A model generated the notes under the pieces. It had not been told where the DNA came from. It was given only the letters and a program-made list of their open reading frames with translations, and did no database searches. The position numbers and the translations under genes are program-made. From NCBI GenBank assembly GCA_934229395.1, contig CAKQDL010000022.1:1-28441 (forward strand): a stretch of 28,441 nucleotides of DNA. Reading direction: 5' to 3'. This document shows, one piece after another, positions 1 to 6,498 of the stretch (position 1 is its first letter; each line of letters starts with the position of its first letter). The DNA is from an uncultured Peptococcaceae bacterium. GTDB lineage: Bacteria > Bacillota > Peptococcia > Peptococcales > Peptococcaceae.

Positions 1-40
1 GACGACTTTCATCTTAAATTCAAAACTGTATTTTGCCAAA

Positions 41-90
41 ACAAAACGACCCCCAATCGCTAGATTTTTAGGTCTAACGTTTGGGGGTCG
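41..90 (-). terminator. Intrinsic terminator of the amidase gene
   Basis: Arms CGACCCCCAA (47-56) and TTGGGGGTCG (81-90) are perfectly complementary. The inner bases continue the stem with one wobble (CGCTAGA against TCTAACG) around an A/T loop. On the minus strand the hairpin is followed by TTTTGT. It lies about 50 nt beyond the amidase stop codon, and no T-run follows on the plus strand, so it serves minus-strand transcription. Confidence 0.85.
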
Positions 91-142
91 GCTCACACCG
101 TTTTGCACGGGATCGAGCGTTCTTTTTCATTGCTTTCGTTTT

Positions 143-1765
143 TTAGTACGCAAAATAGTTGTTCAAACCATTGAAAATACCTTGCGCAAGTTTTTCTTGG
201 TATGCGTCGGTAGCAAGTCTTGCTGCATCCTCTGCATTGGACAAGAAACCGCATTCAATAAGTGCGCATGGCACTTCAGTTTCACGGGTTACAGAAAAAT
301 TGGCGTATTTGATGTAGGCTGGTTGGCCTGTTGCCGCAGCAAGGGCTTGGTTGATTTCTGCACCAAACTCGTTGCGCATATCTTCTTGAGCTGCAGAGGT
401 CATGCGAAGACTGCCAGTGTAAAGCCAGGTACCAATACCACTTGCGGATTGGTTGGCAGCACTATCGCCGTGAAGCTCAATAAATGCATCTGCGTTGTTG
501 TCGTTGGCCACAACAGAGCGTTGATAGAGGGTCATATTGATTGGGCCTTCGGTGTCACGAATCATGATAACCGTTGCGCCAGCAGCTTCCAATTTGTCGC
601 GAAGCTTTAAGGCTACAGGTGTATTGAAAGCGACTTCATCCAGACCATTGTGAGGGCTCACTGCACCTCTGTCGATGGTGCCACCGCTATATACACCGTG
701 ACCTGCACTTACCACAATCACCTTACCAGCTAAGCCCTTAGTGCCGTTCTTATGCTTGGCGACGGCTGTCACAGTAAAGGCACTGCCGTTTAAATCTAAA
801 CGGAAATAGCCGCCGTCGGTGACATTGGCAGTCATGCGCACAGCATCCCCACTGATGTTTTCAACCTTGAAGCCGTTGAATGGTGCCAAGTTTTCAGCAG
901 GTGTCCAGGTGCCAGAAGCAACCTGAGCGCCAGAGATTTCAAGAACAATCTTGTTGCCATCGTTTGAAACAACTTTTGGCGTCCCAGTACCAAGGTTAAA
1001 GGTGATGCTTGCCTGGCCTTGGATGCTTGTTTTGTTGCTCACAACAATGGTGCCGCTTTGCATATCGGTAGAATTGTTGTTATCGCTTGGTGGGTTGACG
1101 CTAGGTTTACTTGGGTTTGCGCCGCCGTTATTGTAGAGGGACACATAGTCCTTTGATACATAGGCATCGGCGCCTGTACTGGTCTTGATTTTGTACCAGT
1201 TGCCAGATTCGCCAGTTACTTCTAAGTAAGCGCCACCATAAACTTGACCAATGACAGGATAGTTGGTACCTGGGCCGGATCTTAGATTCAGATATTGGCC
1301 GGAGCCCATGTCGTTGACCTTGATGATCGGATAACCGCTGGAGTCAATCACAACCTTACCATTTTCCCATTCAACAGCGGCGCCCAAGGCTTCACCAATG
1401 AGGCGAAGCGGCACCATGGTACGACCATTTGAAATAATTGCTGGAGAATCCAAGGTTTTGGTCGAGTTGTTGATGGTGTAGTTTTTGGAATCGGCTGTGA
1501 GCACCATGGTGGTAGAGCCTTTCACAATCGTAATGGTGCGATTGCTGTTGTTCCATTCTACATCGGCGCCAAGGTTTTCACTAATGACGCGCACTGGTAC
1601 CAAGGTACGAGAATTAACAATCATCGGTGCCACATCGGTATTCACCGTCTTGCCATCAATAATAATCGCTATATCACTCGCTTGCACTTCCTCTGCAGGT
1701 GCAAGAAATTGCCCCATGGCAATCATGAGCGTGGCCACAAGAATGTGAACCAAGTATTTTTTCAT
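143..1765 (-). CDS. Secreted N-acetylmuramoyl-L-alanine amidase (Amidase_3) with copper-amine-oxidase-like, SH3b and AMIN-like modules
   Basis: This is a 540-residue exported cell-wall hydrolase that should cut the bond between N-acetylmuramic acid and L-alanine in peptidoglycan. A signal peptide (MKKYLVHILVATLMIAMG, likely cleavage after VQA, residue 29) is followed by two copper-amine-oxidase-N-like repeats (about 33-140; each has the RTLVPVR or RTMVPLR core). Next come a bacterial SH3 domain (about 148-210, NLRSGPGTNYPVIG), a Pro/Ser/Asn linker, and an AMIN-like beta domain (about 237-335). The C-terminal Amidase_3 domain spans about 348-540. Expected zinc ligands and catalytic acid are visible: H356 (SAGHG), E377 (LDEVAFN), H432 (ELHGD) and E504 (ECGF). 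The gene is monocistronic, between the csp terminator and its own terminator. The ATG has only a weak ribosome site; the nearest GGAG is about 18 nt upstream. The enzyme class is secure. The target of the accessory modules (wall polymer or septum) is inference. Confidence 0.93.
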   Translation of the reverse strand: MKKYLVHILVATLMIAMGQFLAPAEEVQASDIAIIIDGKTVNTDVAPMIVNSRTLVPVRVISENLGADVEWNNSNRTITIVKGSTTMVLTADSKNYTINNSTKTLDSPAIISNGRTMVPLRLIGEALGAAVEWENGKVVIDSSGYPIIKVNDMGSGQYLNLRSGPGTNYPVIGQVYGGAYLEVTGESGNWYKIKTSTGADAYVSKDYVSLYNNGGANPSKPSVNPPSDNNNSTDMQSGTIVVSNKTSIQGQASITFNLGTGTPKVVSNDGNKIVLEISGAQVASGTWTPAENLAPFNGFKVENISGDAVRMTANVTDGGYFRLDLNGSAFTVTAVAKHKNGTKGLAGKVIVVSAGHGVYSGGTIDRGAVSPHNGLDEVAFNTPVALKLRDKLEAAGATVIMIRDTEGPINMTLYQRSVVANDNNADAFIELHGDSAANQSASGIGTWLYTGSLRMTSAAQEDMRNEFGAEINQALAAATGQPAYIKYANFSVTRETEVPCALIECGFLSNAEDAARLATDAYQEKLAQGIFNGLNNYFAY

Positions 1766-1858
1766 TGTCTTTATTGTTCCGCACTCTCCTTTTTAGCTGT
1801 ATTTAAAACCTACGTTTTATTATGACACATCATTTTTTTAAAATCGTTACAATTTGAC

Positions 1859-1891
1859 AAAAAAAACCAAGCTCCTAAGAACTTGGTTTTT
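1859..1891 (-). terminator. Terminator after the cold-shock gene
   Basis: AAAACCAAG (1863-1871) pairs with CTTGGTTTT (1882-1890) around a 10-nt loop. The minus-strand transcript then runs into a T-tract. The plus strand also has a T-run after the hairpin, so it could work in both directions, but no plus-strand gene needs it. Confidence 0.85.
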
Positions 1892-1898
1892 GTACGAA

Positions 1899-2096
1899 TT
1901 AAAGCTTTACTACGTTTGCAGCTTGGTCGCCACGGTCGCCGCTAACAACGTCGAATTCTACAGCTTGACCTTCGTCGAGGGTCTTGAAACCGTCGCCTTG
2001 GATAGCGGAGAAGTGAACGAATACATCGTCGCCGCCTTCGATGGTGATGAAGCCATAGCCCTTTTCGCTGTTAAACCATTTTACTGTACCTGTCAT
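1899..2096 (-). CDS. cspA: Cold-shock protein, CspA/CspB family
   Basis: A 65-residue single OB-fold protein with the family RNA-binding motifs RNP1 (KGYGFI, about residues 12-17) and RNP2 (VFVHFS, about 25-30). It starts with the typical MTGTVKWFNSEKGYGFI segment. Such proteins bind single-stranded RNA or DNA and melt RNA secondary structure at low temperature or during rapid growth. The length matches the family. The start is preceded by GGAGG with good spacing. The gene stands alone, with its own promoter and a roughly 145-nt leader that holds a strong hairpin, the usual arrangement for csp genes controlled at the mRNA level. Confidence 0.96.
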   Translation of the reverse strand: MTGTVKWFNSEKGYGFITIEGGDDVFVHFSAIQGDGFKTLDEGQAVEFDVVSGDRGDQAANVVKL

Positions 2097-2155
2097 GATT
2101 GACCTCCAAAAATAATTTTAGTATCAAAATAGAAAATGAAATGGAGACCACACTG

Positions 2156-2203
2156 CACATATTGTAACAAATGGCACCTTTTTGCCATCTCTTACAATAT
2201 GTG
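2156..2203 (-). promoter_or_regulatory. Long stem-loop in the csp 5' leader
   Basis: CACATATTGTAA (2156-2167) and TTACAATATGTG (2192-2203) are perfect 12-bp complements. Inside, after a 3x3 internal loop, ATGGCA (2171-2176) pairs with TGCCAT (2183-2188) around a 6-nt loop. The element lies between the csp promoter and its ribosome site. No T-run follows on the minus strand, so it is not a terminator. A role in temperature-dependent translation or mRNA stability is inferred from what is known of csp leaders. Confidence 0.6.
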
Positions 2204-2247
2204 AGTATATAAATCTTAATATTTCGCTCTGCCTGATACTATGTGTA

Positions 2248-2276
2248 AGTATAACAAACATTTTACATATTTGCAA
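2248..2276 (-). promoter_or_regulatory. Sigma-A type promoter of the csp gene
   Basis: On the minus strand, TTGCAA (2271-2276), a 17-bp spacer and TATACT (2248-2253) form a close match to the housekeeping promoter. Transcription would begin near 2241, giving a leader of about 145 nt. Confidence 0.75.
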
Positions 2277-2285
2277 ACGTTTTCT
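2272..2285. promoter_or_regulatory. cre-like site (possible CcpA operator) over the csp -35 box
   Basis: TGCAAACGTTTTCT differs from the catabolite-responsive consensus TGWAANCGNTNWCA at two positions and has a perfect AAACGTTT core. It overlaps the -35 hexamer, where binding would block RNA polymerase. CcpA is not encoded in the window, so the call rests on sequence similarity alone. Confidence 0.3.
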
Positions 2286-2334
2286 ATACTTAATCAAAAT
2301 AATTTTCAATCTATTCTATACTTTATTTTATGGA

Positions 2335-2363
2335 TAATAAAGCCCACGACGCTTGTCATGGGC
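2335..2363 (-). terminator. Terminator of the ylxM-ffh-rpsP-khpA-ylqD-rimM-trmD run
   Basis: On the minus strand, GCCCATGAC and GTCGTGGGC (plus positions 2355-2363 and 2342-2350) form a 9-bp stem with one G-U pair and a 4-nt loop, followed by TTTATTAT. It starts about 25 nt after the trmD stop codon. Confidence 0.85.
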
Positions 2364-2387
2364 AATTTTGCATATTTATTAATTTGT

Positions 2388-3122
2388 TTAGCTTTTTTCC
2401 TCTTCTATCACTTCATCCATAAGCTTGCGTTCTTCCTTTGAAAAAGAGAAGTTTTCGAGCAAATCTGGACGTCTTTGATAGGTACGGCGCAAGGCTTCCT
2501 TCTTTTGCCAGCGCGCGATGTTTTTGTGATGGCCACTTAGGAGCACCTCTGGCACTTCCTTGCCTTCAAACACACGTGGCTTGGTGTATTGCGGATATTC
2601 CAAAAGGCCATTGTAAAAGGAATCGTCCTCAAAGGAGGCGTGCTCCTTAATAACCCCTGGAAGCAAGCGTGCAATGGCATCGACCATAACCATCGCCGGC
2701 AATTCACCGCCTGTGAGCACATAATCACCAATGGAATACTCATCGGTCACATAATCGCGGATGCGTTCGTCAAAACCTTCGTAATGGCCACAAATAAAGG
2801 CCACTGACTCGCACTGGGCCAAACGGTTGGCATCGGCCTGAGTGAAGGTTTTGCCCTGTGGCGATACCAAGATGATTGGCGTGTTGCTATCTGGCGGGAT
2901 ATTGTCCCTAAGGGCTGCTACAATGGGCTCTGGCATGAGCAGCATGCCAACGCCACCACCATAAGGCGTGTCGTCCACATGCTTATATTTATTCGTTGCG
3001 TATTCACGAAAATCAATAATGTCGATGTTGAGCTTCTCGTTTTCACGCGCCTTTCCTAGAAGGCTTTCGGTAAAAGGGCCCTTGAACATTTCTGGAAACA
3101 AGGAAAAAATTTTAAAGTCCAT
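2388..3122 (-). CDS. trmD: tRNA (guanine-37-N1)-methyltransferase TrmD
   Basis: TrmD methylates G37 of tRNAs reading CNN and some GNN codons, using S-adenosylmethionine, and so prevents +1 frameshifting. The 244-residue protein has the standard length and the SPOUT trefoil-knot core: YGGGVGMLL (about 59-67), a knot crossing with CGHYEGFDERIRDY (about 110-123), and SIGDYVLTGGELPAM (about 129-143). The N-terminus MDFKIFSLFPEMF is typical. The ATG shares one base with the rimM stop (TGATG), so translation is probably coupled to rimM. It is the last gene before a terminator. The rimM-trmD pairing is widely conserved in bacteria. Confidence 0.97.
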   Translation of the reverse strand: MDFKIFSLFPEMFKGPFTESLLGKARENEKLNIDIIDFREYATNKYKHVDDTPYGGGVGMLLMPEPIVAALRDNIPPDSNTPIILVSPQGKTFTQADANRLAQCESVAFICGHYEGFDERIRDYVTDEYSIGDYVLTGGELPAMVMVDAIARLLPGVIKEHASFEDDSFYNGLLEYPQYTKPRVFEGKEVPEVLLSGHHKNIARWQKKEALRRTYQRRPDLLENFSFSKEERKLMDEVIEEEKS

Positions 3123-3628
3123 CAGTCCACTAATCCTTTCGGAAGTTTCACCATCATCACATTTTTTTCAAGGTCTACACTTAAAACAACGGTTTTAAGG
3201 GCAGGAATGCACAGTTCTGGATAGATTGGGGAGTCTACCACGTAAACATCGTTGGCGCCTGGCTGAAGTACTTCCTTGAGCACGCCAAGCTTTCTGTCGT
3301 CCTCATATACATCCAAGCCAACCAAGTCATCAATGTAATAAGCGCCTTCTTCTAGCGGCATACGTTCGCTCTTGTCAATGGCTAAGTAATTATTTTTAAG
3401 CATCTTGGCCTTGTCCATATCGTCAATGCCCCTGAGCTTAATGAGGACCTGCTCCTTGTGGAAGCGCACTCCTTCTACCTCGTATTCAGTGTAGTTTTTG
3501 CGCTTGTCTTCTACATAAACGTGTTCTAGAATGCTGTAGCGGTTTGGATCGTCTGTTAGAGGGATGACCTTCATTTCGCCACGTACACCATGGGTGTTTT
3601 GGATTCTACCAATTCTTGTCTTGTCCAT
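3122..3628 (-). CDS. rimM: Ribosome maturation factor RimM
   Basis: RimM assists assembly of the 30S subunit head by binding ribosomal protein S19. The 168-residue protein has the RimM N-terminal beta-barrel (RIGRIQNTHGVRGEMKVIPLTD at the start, about residues 5-25) and a C-terminal PRC-barrel-like domain (about 95-168, DDLVGLDVYEDDRKLGVL). Length is normal. It follows ylqD by one base and overlaps trmD by one base, giving a compact ylqD-rimM-trmD unit. Identification is firm from the N-terminal motif and the context. Confidence 0.96.
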   Translation of the reverse strand: MDKTRIGRIQNTHGVRGEMKVIPLTDDPNRYSILEHVYVEDKRKNYTEYEVEGVRFHKEQVLIKLRGIDDMDKAKMLKNNYLAIDKSERMPLEEGAYYIDDLVGLDVYEDDRKLGVLKEVLQPGANDVYVVDSPIYPELCIPALKTVVLSVDLEKNVMMVKLPKGLVD

Positions 3629-3629
3629 A

Positions 3630-4040
3630 TTAGCCTTGTCGAATTTCCTTGATGATATCGTCTTCTACAACCAATTCATACTTGGTGTTTGCAGAGAAGG
3701 AATCGCCCATCTTTACAGTGGTCACAAATTCGCCGTCACCTGCATCCACTTCGCTGCCGTTTACAAGGTCATCCACAGCAGCCAAGGCTTTTTGGAATTG
3801 GGTCTTGTACATATTGATTTTTTCACGTTCGCTGTTGAGCTGTGCGCGTACAGCTTCGGTTTGTGGATGCGCCTTGATGGTAAGCTCCATAAGGGTCTTG
3901 TTCATTTGGGCGTCGTATTCTGCAAGCTGAGCATCGATTTCATCAATTTGTGTTTGAATGTCAGCAGCGGTTTTCTTTTTGTAGTTTTCAGTAACGATTT
4001 GCTTGTAATAAACCTTACCTAGGATTTGTAATTCGTCCAT
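3630..4040 (-). CDS. ylqD: YlqD family protein
   Basis: A 136-residue soluble protein whose place between khpA and rimM matches ylqD of Bacillota. Sequence features agree: an N-terminal LGKVYYKQIVTENYKKK segment, a central helical, Gln/Glu/Lys-rich region likely to form a coiled coil (about 25-85), and a short beta-rich C-terminus. The biochemical role of the family is not established, though its context points to ribosome biogenesis or RNA metabolism. The ATG is preceded by AGAGG at a good distance. A terminator-like hairpin ends about 24 nt upstream of the ATG, so expression may depend on read-through. Confidence 0.85.
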   Translation of the reverse strand: MDELQILGKVYYKQIVTENYKKKTAADIQTQIDEIDAQLAEYDAQMNKTLMELTIKAHPQTEAVRAQLNSEREKINMYKTQFQKALAAVDDLVNGSEVDAGDGEFVTTVKMGDSFSANTKYELVVEDDIIKEIRQG

Positions 4041-4063
4041 GTGAATGCCTCTTTTCTAAATAG

Positions 4064-4094
4064 TAAAAAATCCAGACTCATAAGAATCTGGATT
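4064..4094 (-). terminator. Terminator or attenuator between khpA and ylqD
   Basis: On the minus strand, AATCCAGATTC and GAGTCTGGATT (plus 4084-4094 and 4069-4079) make an 11-position stem with a 4-nt loop, followed by TTTTACT. It lies inside an otherwise continuous gene run and ends about 24 nt before the ylqD ATG, so it probably lowers expression of ylqD-rimM-trmD relative to rpsP. Confidence 0.75.
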
Positions 4095-4101
4095 CGCATT
4101 T

Positions 4102-4332
4102 TTATTCTACAATTTCAACATAAACCTTCTTATGTTGAACATTGCCTGCAGCTTTCATGATGACACGAATTGCGTTTGCAATTCTACCATGCTTGCCAAT
4201 AATTTTACCCATATCATCCGGTGCAACAGAGAGCTGCACAGACACAGATTCTGGTGTTTCATTAATTTGAACGGATACGGATTCAGGGTCGTCAACTAAC
4301 GATTTTGCAAGATGCAACACCAAGTTTTCCAT
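4102..4332 (-). CDS. khpA: KH-domain RNA-binding protein KhpA (YlqC)
   Basis: A 76-residue single KH domain with the RNA-binding GxxG loop G46-K-H-G49 inside IIGKHGRIANAIR. In other Bacillota KhpA partners with KhpB (Jag) and affects cell length and RNA metabolism. Its place directly after rpsP is characteristic. The upstream half carries the heptapeptide PESVSVQ twice (about 16-22 and 28-34), encoded by different codons. The ATG has a weak ribosome site; the preceding GGGAT is only partly complementary to 16S rRNA. It lies 27 nt after rpsP, so it is probably cotranscribed. Confidence 0.94.
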   Translation of the reverse strand: MENLVLHLAKSLVDDPESVSVQINETPESVSVQLSVAPDDMGKIIGKHGRIANAIRVIMKAAGNVQHKKVYVEIVE

Positions 4333-4359
4333 ACAATCAATCCCATTCTAATAAACTAA

Positions 4360-4602
4360 TTAGCAAACACCTGCTTTTTTCAACAAGCTGCGTACGGTAT
4401 CGGATGGTTGTGCGCCAGTGTTGAGCCACTTTTGAGCAGCTTCAGCGTCAACCTTAATTTCAGCTGGATTTACGTTTGGGTTGTAGTAACCGATTTCTTC
4501 GATGCAACGACCGTCTCTTGGAGCACGGCTGTCAGCTACAACGATACGATAGAAAGGTTTCTTCTTAGCACCCATTCTTCTAAGTCTAATCTTTGTTGCC
4601 AT
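4360..4602 (-). CDS. rpsP: 30S ribosomal protein S16
   Basis: An 80-residue S16 with the invariant start MATKIRLRRMGAKKKPFYRI and the family segment DSRAPRDGRCIEEIGYYNP. It stabilises the 5' domain of 16S rRNA. The frame stays open upstream for 26 more residues, but ATG 4602 is chosen because AAGGAGG lies ten bases before it and the family begins here. It lies 28 nt after ffh in the usual ffh-rpsP-khpA order. One oddity is the cysteine-ended tail (KKAGVC). Confidence 0.97.
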   Translation of the reverse strand: MATKIRLRRMGAKKKPFYRIVVADSRAPRDGRCIEEIGYYNPNVNPAEIKVDAEAAQKWLNTGAQPSDTVRSLLKKAGVC

Positions 4603-4630
4603 TGTACAAAACACCTCCTTATCTTGATAA

Positions 4631-5980
4631 TTATTTAAGTCCAAACAGCGGCATACGTGACTTTTTGCCACCCTTACCACTTGCCATAGAACTAAACTGT
4701 TTCATAAATGTCTGCGACTGCTCAAATTGCTTGAGAAGTCTGTTGACATCCTGCACCTTCAACCCACAGCCAGCAGCAATACGTTTGCGGCGGTTGCCGT
4801 TGATGATTTTTGGATTTTGACGCTCAGCCGGCGTCATAGAAAGAATAATGGCTCTTGTATGATCCATTTCTTTGGCATCGAGTTTCACGTTTTTGAGCAT
4901 TTTTTTGCTTACGCCAGGAATCATTTGAAGCATAGATTCCATATCACCCATGTTTTGCATTTGGTCCATTTGGGCCAAGTAATCTTCCAGGGTGAAAGTC
5001 GCTGTCTTGATTTTTTCTTGAAGCGCCTGCGCTTGCTTTTCGTCAAACTCGCTTTCCGCCTTTTCAATAAGGGTAAGAATATCACCCATACCGAGGATTC
5101 TAGAAGCCATACGGTCTGGATGGAAGGGCTCGAGTGCATCGAGCTTTTCGCCCATACCCATAAACTTGATTGGCTTACCGGTAACGCTCTTTACAGAAAG
5201 AGCAGCACCACCGCGGGTGTCGCCATCGAGTTTTGTGAGTACAACACCTGTAATATCAAGGTTGTCGTTAAAGTGTTCTGCCACATTAACAGCATCTTGA
5301 CCAGTCATTGCATCAACAACAAGCAAGATTTCGTGAGGCCCTACGGCATCTTTTATTTCAACAAGCTCCTGCATGAGGACTTCATCAATATGAAGTCGGC
5401 CGGCGGTGTCGATGATGAGCACATCGTTGCCGTGGTTCTTGGCGTGCTCAAGGGCGTGGGATGCAATGTCCACTGGGGATTTGTCTGTACCTTCTTCAAA
5501 TACAGGAATCTCGAGTTGATTGCCTAAGACCTTCAGCTGATCAACAGCTGCCGGACGATAAACGTCACAAGCACAAAGGAGTGGACGCTTATGGAGCTTA
5601 TCTTTAAAATATCTTGCCAACTTCCCAGTGGAAGTGGTTTTACCAGAACCTTGCAAACCAACCATCATAATGATTGTTGGTGGCTTGGAACTGATGGTAA
5701 TCTTTTGCGCTTCACCGCCCATAAGGTTGGTAAGCTCTTCATGAACAATCTTTACAACCTGTTGGCCAGGTGTAAGACTTTCCATGACATCTGCGCCCAT
5801 GGCGCGGTCCTTGATACTTGCTACAAAGGTTTTTACCACCTTGTAGTTTACATCCGCCTCCAAAAGTGCAACTCTGACTTCTCGAAGGACGGTCTTGATA
5901 TCTTCTTCACTGATTTTGCCTTTACCCTTTAGTTTCCCAAAGACCTCTTGCAATCTTTCGCTTAATCCATCAAGTGCCAC
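4631..5980 (-). CDS. ffh: Signal recognition particle GTPase Ffh
   Basis: Ffh binds signal sequences of nascent membrane and secreted proteins and, with SRP RNA and the receptor FtsY, delivers ribosomes to the translocon. The 449-residue protein has the helical N domain (1-90) and a GTPase G domain with P-loop GLQGSGKT (108-115), DTAGRL, and TKLDGDTRGGAALS. A methionine-rich M domain follows (about 300-449; GMGDILTLIEKAE, then the RNA-binding helix GNRRKRIAAGCG). The start is GTG, preceded by AGAAAGG. It begins three bases after the ylxM stop, so the two are probably translationally coupled. SRP RNA is not in the window. Confidence 0.97.
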   Translation of the reverse strand: MALDGLSERLQEVFGKLKGKGKISEEDIKTVLREVRVALLEADVNYKVVKTFVASIKDRAMGADVMESLTPGQQVVKIVHEELTNLMGGEAQKITISSKPPTIIMMVGLQGSGKTTSTGKLARYFKDKLHKRPLLCACDVYRPAAVDQLKVLGNQLEIPVFEEGTDKSPVDIASHALEHAKNHGNDVLIIDTAGRLHIDEVLMQELVEIKDAVGPHEILLVVDAMTGQDAVNVAEHFNDNLDITGVVLTKLDGDTRGGAALSVKSVTGKPIKFMGMGEKLDALEPFHPDRMASRILGMGDILTLIEKAESEFDEKQAQALQEKIKTATFTLEDYLAQMDQMQNMGDMESMLQMIPGVSKKMLKNVKLDAKEMDHTRAIILSMTPAERQNPKIINGNRRKRIAAGCGLKVQDVNRLLKQFEQSQTFMKQFSSMASGKGGKKSRMPLFGLK

Positions 5981-5982
5981 AA

Positions 5983-6345
5983 CTAATCAGCCTTTCTGGT
6001 TATTCTTAGCCTAGCAAGCAAATCTTCATAGCTTGCCAGTGGCCATTCTCCACTTTTGATGCTCTCCTCAATGAGTGCTGTAGCGTACGCTAGTACGTTA
6101 TCCACTTCCATTGAGCGGCGGTAGATGCCCAAGGCTGCCTCGTATTCTTCGAGCGCCTCTTCGCAGCGGCCAATGCTGTTATGCACAGCCTGTCTGCTGA
6201 TGCCCATAATGGACGAAATCTCTGCCAAGGACAGGTCCTCGTTAAAATAATAATTGAACAAGCTTTTTTGTTTTTCTGTCAGCAAATTGCTGTAGCAGTC
6301 AAACAAGCAAATCATCTTATTTCTTCGGTCCATTGTTAGTGGCAT
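5983..6345 (-). CDS. ylxM: YlxM/p13-type SRP-associated helix-turn-helix protein
   Basis: A small HTH protein (120 residues from the chosen start) encoded directly before ffh, as in many Bacillota. In streptococci YlxM binds SRP and modulates its activity. The HTH is visible in LSLAEISSIMGISRQAVHNSI, resembling sigma region 4, followed by an acidic helix (CEEALEEYEAALGIY). The longest frame begins at ATG 6366. ATG 6345 is preferred because it has GAGGTG six bases upstream, and because the promoter at 6387-6415 would start transcripts near 6380, leaving no room for a ribosome site before 6366. The C-terminal extension (EVDNVLAYATALIEESIKSG) is longer than in many homologues. Confidence 0.88.
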   Translation of the reverse strand: MPLTMDRRNKMICLFDCYSNLLTEKQKSLFNYYFNEDLSLAEISSIMGISRQAVHNSIGRCEEALEEYEAALGIYRRSMEVDNVLAYATALIEESIKSGEWPLASYEDLLARLRITRKAD

Positions 6346-6386
6346 CTCTTGCACCTCTGTCAACATTTTCTACTTGACACTCGTAT

Positions 6387-6415
6387 ATAATACAGATTTT
6401 GACGCTCCCTGTCAA
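6387..6415 (-). promoter_or_regulatory. Near-consensus sigma-A promoter of ylxM-ffh-rpsP
   Basis: On the minus strand, a perfect TTGACA (6410-6415), a 17-bp spacer and TATTAT (6387-6392) lie upstream of ylxM. This suits strong constitutive expression of SRP and ribosomal genes. Initiation is expected near 6380. Confidence 0.85.
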
Positions 6416-6461
6416 GAAAAAAGTGTTGATTTGCGCCATTTTTTCATTTTCTTTCGCTCAC

Positions 6462-6494
6462 AAAAAAACGCGAGACAAAATATCTCACGCTTTT
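6462..6494 (-). terminator. Terminator of the zinc-ribbon protein gene
   Basis: On the minus strand, AAAAGCGTGAGA pairs with TCTCGCGTTTT (one wobble) around a short A/T loop, and a T-run follows. It lies a few bases after the zinc-ribbon gene stop and about 50 nt before the ylxM promoter, separating the codY side from the ffh side. Confidence 0.82.
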
Positions 6495-6498
6495 ATGT

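Noticed and set aside
1..12. Possible start of a further minus-strand gene (ATG at 12, reading MKVV)
   Set aside because: Only four codons are visible and there is no clear ribosome site.
4727..5527. Plus-strand open frame of 266 codons
   Set aside because: It lies antisense to ffh, has no family resemblance or ribosome site, and arises from codon bias in the real gene.
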